DNA of 6,495 nt, taken from assembly GCA_937871685.1 (NCBI GenBank), contig CALMOL010000238.1:1-6495 (forward strand), written 5' to 3'. A program made the translations under genes and the position numbers. This document shows positions 5,630 to 6,495 of the stretch, piece after piece. The notes below the pieces were generated by a model. The model was given only the letters and a program-made list of their open reading frames with translations. It did not search any database and was not told where the DNA came from. The DNA is from an uncultured Verrucomicrobiota bacterium. GTDB lineage: Bacteria; Verrucomicrobiota; Verrucomicrobiia; Chthoniobacterales; SZAS-18. Numbering within the stretch: the first letter of the stretch is position 1; every line of letters starts with the position of its first letter.

Positions 5630-6019
5630 GTGCGCCCCGCGCTGCTCCGCATTCTCGCCGGACTGCTTCTGCTGTCCTGGACGGCGGCGCTTGCCCATGT
5701 CGCCCACGAGGGCTGCGGCGCGGCGACCGCGGGCCTCGCGGCCACGGCCGAGGGCGACGCGGACGACGGCCACTGCGCCCACGGGGCGGTGGGAGACTTC
5801 GCGGAGGGAAAGTTTTCCGGCGCGACCAGCGGCAAGATTTGCCTCGCGCTGCCGGCGGCGGTTGCGATGGCGTTGATTCTCTCGCTGCCGCCACCGGCGA
5901 TTGAAGCCGGCGGGGTGGGATGGGAAAGCGAGTTGTTGGATCCCGGCGGAGGACCGGCGGGATGGTTTGCGGGCGGACGTCCCGCGCAACCCGTGCGCGG
6001 GCCGGCTGATCGGGCCTGA
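5630..6019 (+). CDS. Small exported His/Cys-rich protein, DUF2946-like, possibly metal-related
   Basis: A 129-aa protein with a clear signal peptide: basic MRPALLR, hydrophobic core LLLLSW, and a likely cleavage after ALA at residue 22. The mature region opens with potential metal ligands H23, H26, C29 and then H48, C49, H51. A second hydrophobic stretch (about 68-88, with C71) and a Pro/Gly-rich tail ending QPVRGPADRA follow. This arrangement (signal, His/Cys cluster, second hydrophobic segment, R-G-P tail) recalls the DUF2946-type small proteins found beside heavy-metal efflux genes, but the match is from memory and weak. GTG 5630 is chosen because it begins the signal peptide directly; no Shine-Dalgarno sequence precedes it. 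The next reading frame starts like a CzcC efflux protein, which supports a metal context. It could also be a remnant or a lineage-specific protein. Confidence 0.6.
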   Translation: MRPALLRILAGLLLLSWTAALAHVAHEGCGAATAGLAATAEGDADDGHCAHGAVGDFAEGKFSGATSGKICLALPAAVAMALILSLPPPAIEAGGVGWESELLDPGGGPAGWFAGGRPAQPVRGPADRA

Positions 6020-6023
6020 GGCG

Positions 6024-6041
6024 CGCCCCCTGGGCGGGGCG
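6024..6041. repeat. GC-rich hairpin after the exported protein
   Basis: CGCCCC (6024-6029) pairs with GGGGCG (6036-6041) around a 6-base loop, 5 bases after the stop codon. There is no T-run, so it may only slow polymerase or protect the 3' end. A second small stem, GGCGC-CGTC-GCGCC, lies at 6062-6075. Confidence 0.3.
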
Positions 6042-6143
6042 GCTTCGCGTTGACCTGTCCTGGCGCCGTCGCGCCGGGACTCGCTCCCGAACGGGCCGGT
6101 GCGCCCGTCGGGCATTCCCCGTGGATTCCCGTCCAATCTTCTT

Positions 6144-6491
6144 GTGCCCCGATTTCTCCTGCCGGTCCTCCTTCTCCTGACACCCGCGCTCTCTCCTGGC
6201 CTCGACCTTTCCCCGGAGGGCGCCGCGGGGCGCGCCGTGCAGCGCAATCCCGGCCTCGCCGCCGCGCGCTGGCGCGTCGAGGAAGCGCGCGGCCGCCTCA
6301 CGCAGGCCGGTCGCCCTCCCAACCCCGAGCTGGAGCTGGGCTTCACTTCGCGGACGCGCGAGGGCGAGAACGCCTTCGGTGTCTCGGCCGCGGTCCGTGC
6401 CGGCGACCACATCCAGTTCGACGGCGGCATCGCGCTGGGCACCGGCGAGAGCAGCGTGGGGGGCCGGGCGGGCGCCACCGTCACGTGGTGA
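6144..6491 (+). CDS. Chimeric short frame: CzcC/TolC-like N-terminus joined to a YadA-anchor-like C-terminus
   Basis: A 115-aa reading frame. Residues 1-19 (MPRFLLPVLLLLTPALSPG) form a signal peptide. Residues about 23-67, with RAVQRNPGLAAARWRVEEAR and QAGRPPNPELEL, match the start of TolC-family outer-membrane efflux proteins of CzcC type, which normally exceed 400 aa. The helical hairpins that should follow are absent. From about residue 71 the sequence alternates like beta strands (ENAFGVSAAV, HIQFDGGIALG, GGRAGATVTW) and ends in a terminal Trp, much like the last strands of the YadA membrane anchor of trimeric autotransporters. No continuation of TolC is seen in the other two frames after the join, so this is not a simple frameshift. 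GTG 6144 starts the signal peptide; GTG 6099 is in frame but adds 15 unlikely residues. The product is probably non-functional, and an internal deletion or an assembly chimera fits best. Confidence 0.6.
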   Translation: MPRFLLPVLLLLTPALSPGLDLSPEGAAGRAVQRNPGLAAARWRVEEARGRLTQAGRPPNPELELGFTSRTREGENAFGVSAAVRAGDHIQFDGGIALGTGESSVGGRAGATVTW

Positions 6492-6495
6492 GGGT

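Noticed and set aside
4235..6484. 749-codon open frame on the minus strand covering corA, the 131-bp element and the last two frames.
   Set aside because: It is antisense to the well-supported corA, crosses an intergenic palindromic element, and translates to low-complexity Arg/Ala/Gly/Pro sequence. Long antisense frames are expected at this base composition.

Overview
This is a 6.5-kb, very GC-rich stretch from a Gram-negative bacterium with a lipid A outer membrane. The protein flavour, the compact high-GC gene style and the complete lack of Shine-Dalgarno sequences suggest Verrucomicrobiota, perhaps an Opitutae-like lineage. That taxonomic guess is an inference and was not tested.

Layout, left to right. 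(i) At the left edge there may be the first 22 codons of a leftward gene (1-67). (ii) A rightward LpxH-type metallophosphoesterase follows (236-1087). (iii) A 557-bp gene-free convergent gap (1088-1644) holds several hairpins, a perfect 23-bp inverted repeat and a rho-independent terminator facing lpxK. (iv) Leftward lpxK (1645-2844) lies 129 bp downstream of leftward thrB (2974-3846). (v) A 148-bp divergent region carries an inverted pair of heptanucleotide tandem repeats, which gives thrB and the next gene nearly the same 5' leader. (vi) A rightward 70-aa two-helix membrane protein (3995-4207) is followed 33 bp later by corA (4241-5413). (vii) A 131-bp palindromic element (5431-5561) sits in the gap after corA. 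(viii) A small exported His/Cys-rich protein (5630-6019) precedes a short chimeric reading frame (6144-6491). That frame begins like a CzcC/TolC outer-membrane efflux protein and ends like a YadA-type trimeric autotransporter anchor.

Function. The LpxH-like protein and LpxK correspond to two steps of the Raetz lipid A pathway and lie end to end. The LpxH-like protein has GNHD where canonical LpxH has GNRD, so its exact substrate is uncertain. ThrB is threonine biosynthesis. CorA is Mg2+/Co2+ uptake. The last two reading frames look like the start of a heavy-metal efflux locus that was broken or rearranged.

The core genes are ordinary. The unusual content is between and after them: three separate intergenic spaces each carry a 88-132 bp structure bounded by inverted repeats of 16-30 bp, and the chimeric TolC/YadA frame lies at the right edge. 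I found no CRISPR array, tRNA, rRNA, transposase or phage gene, and no convincing new multi-gene system.
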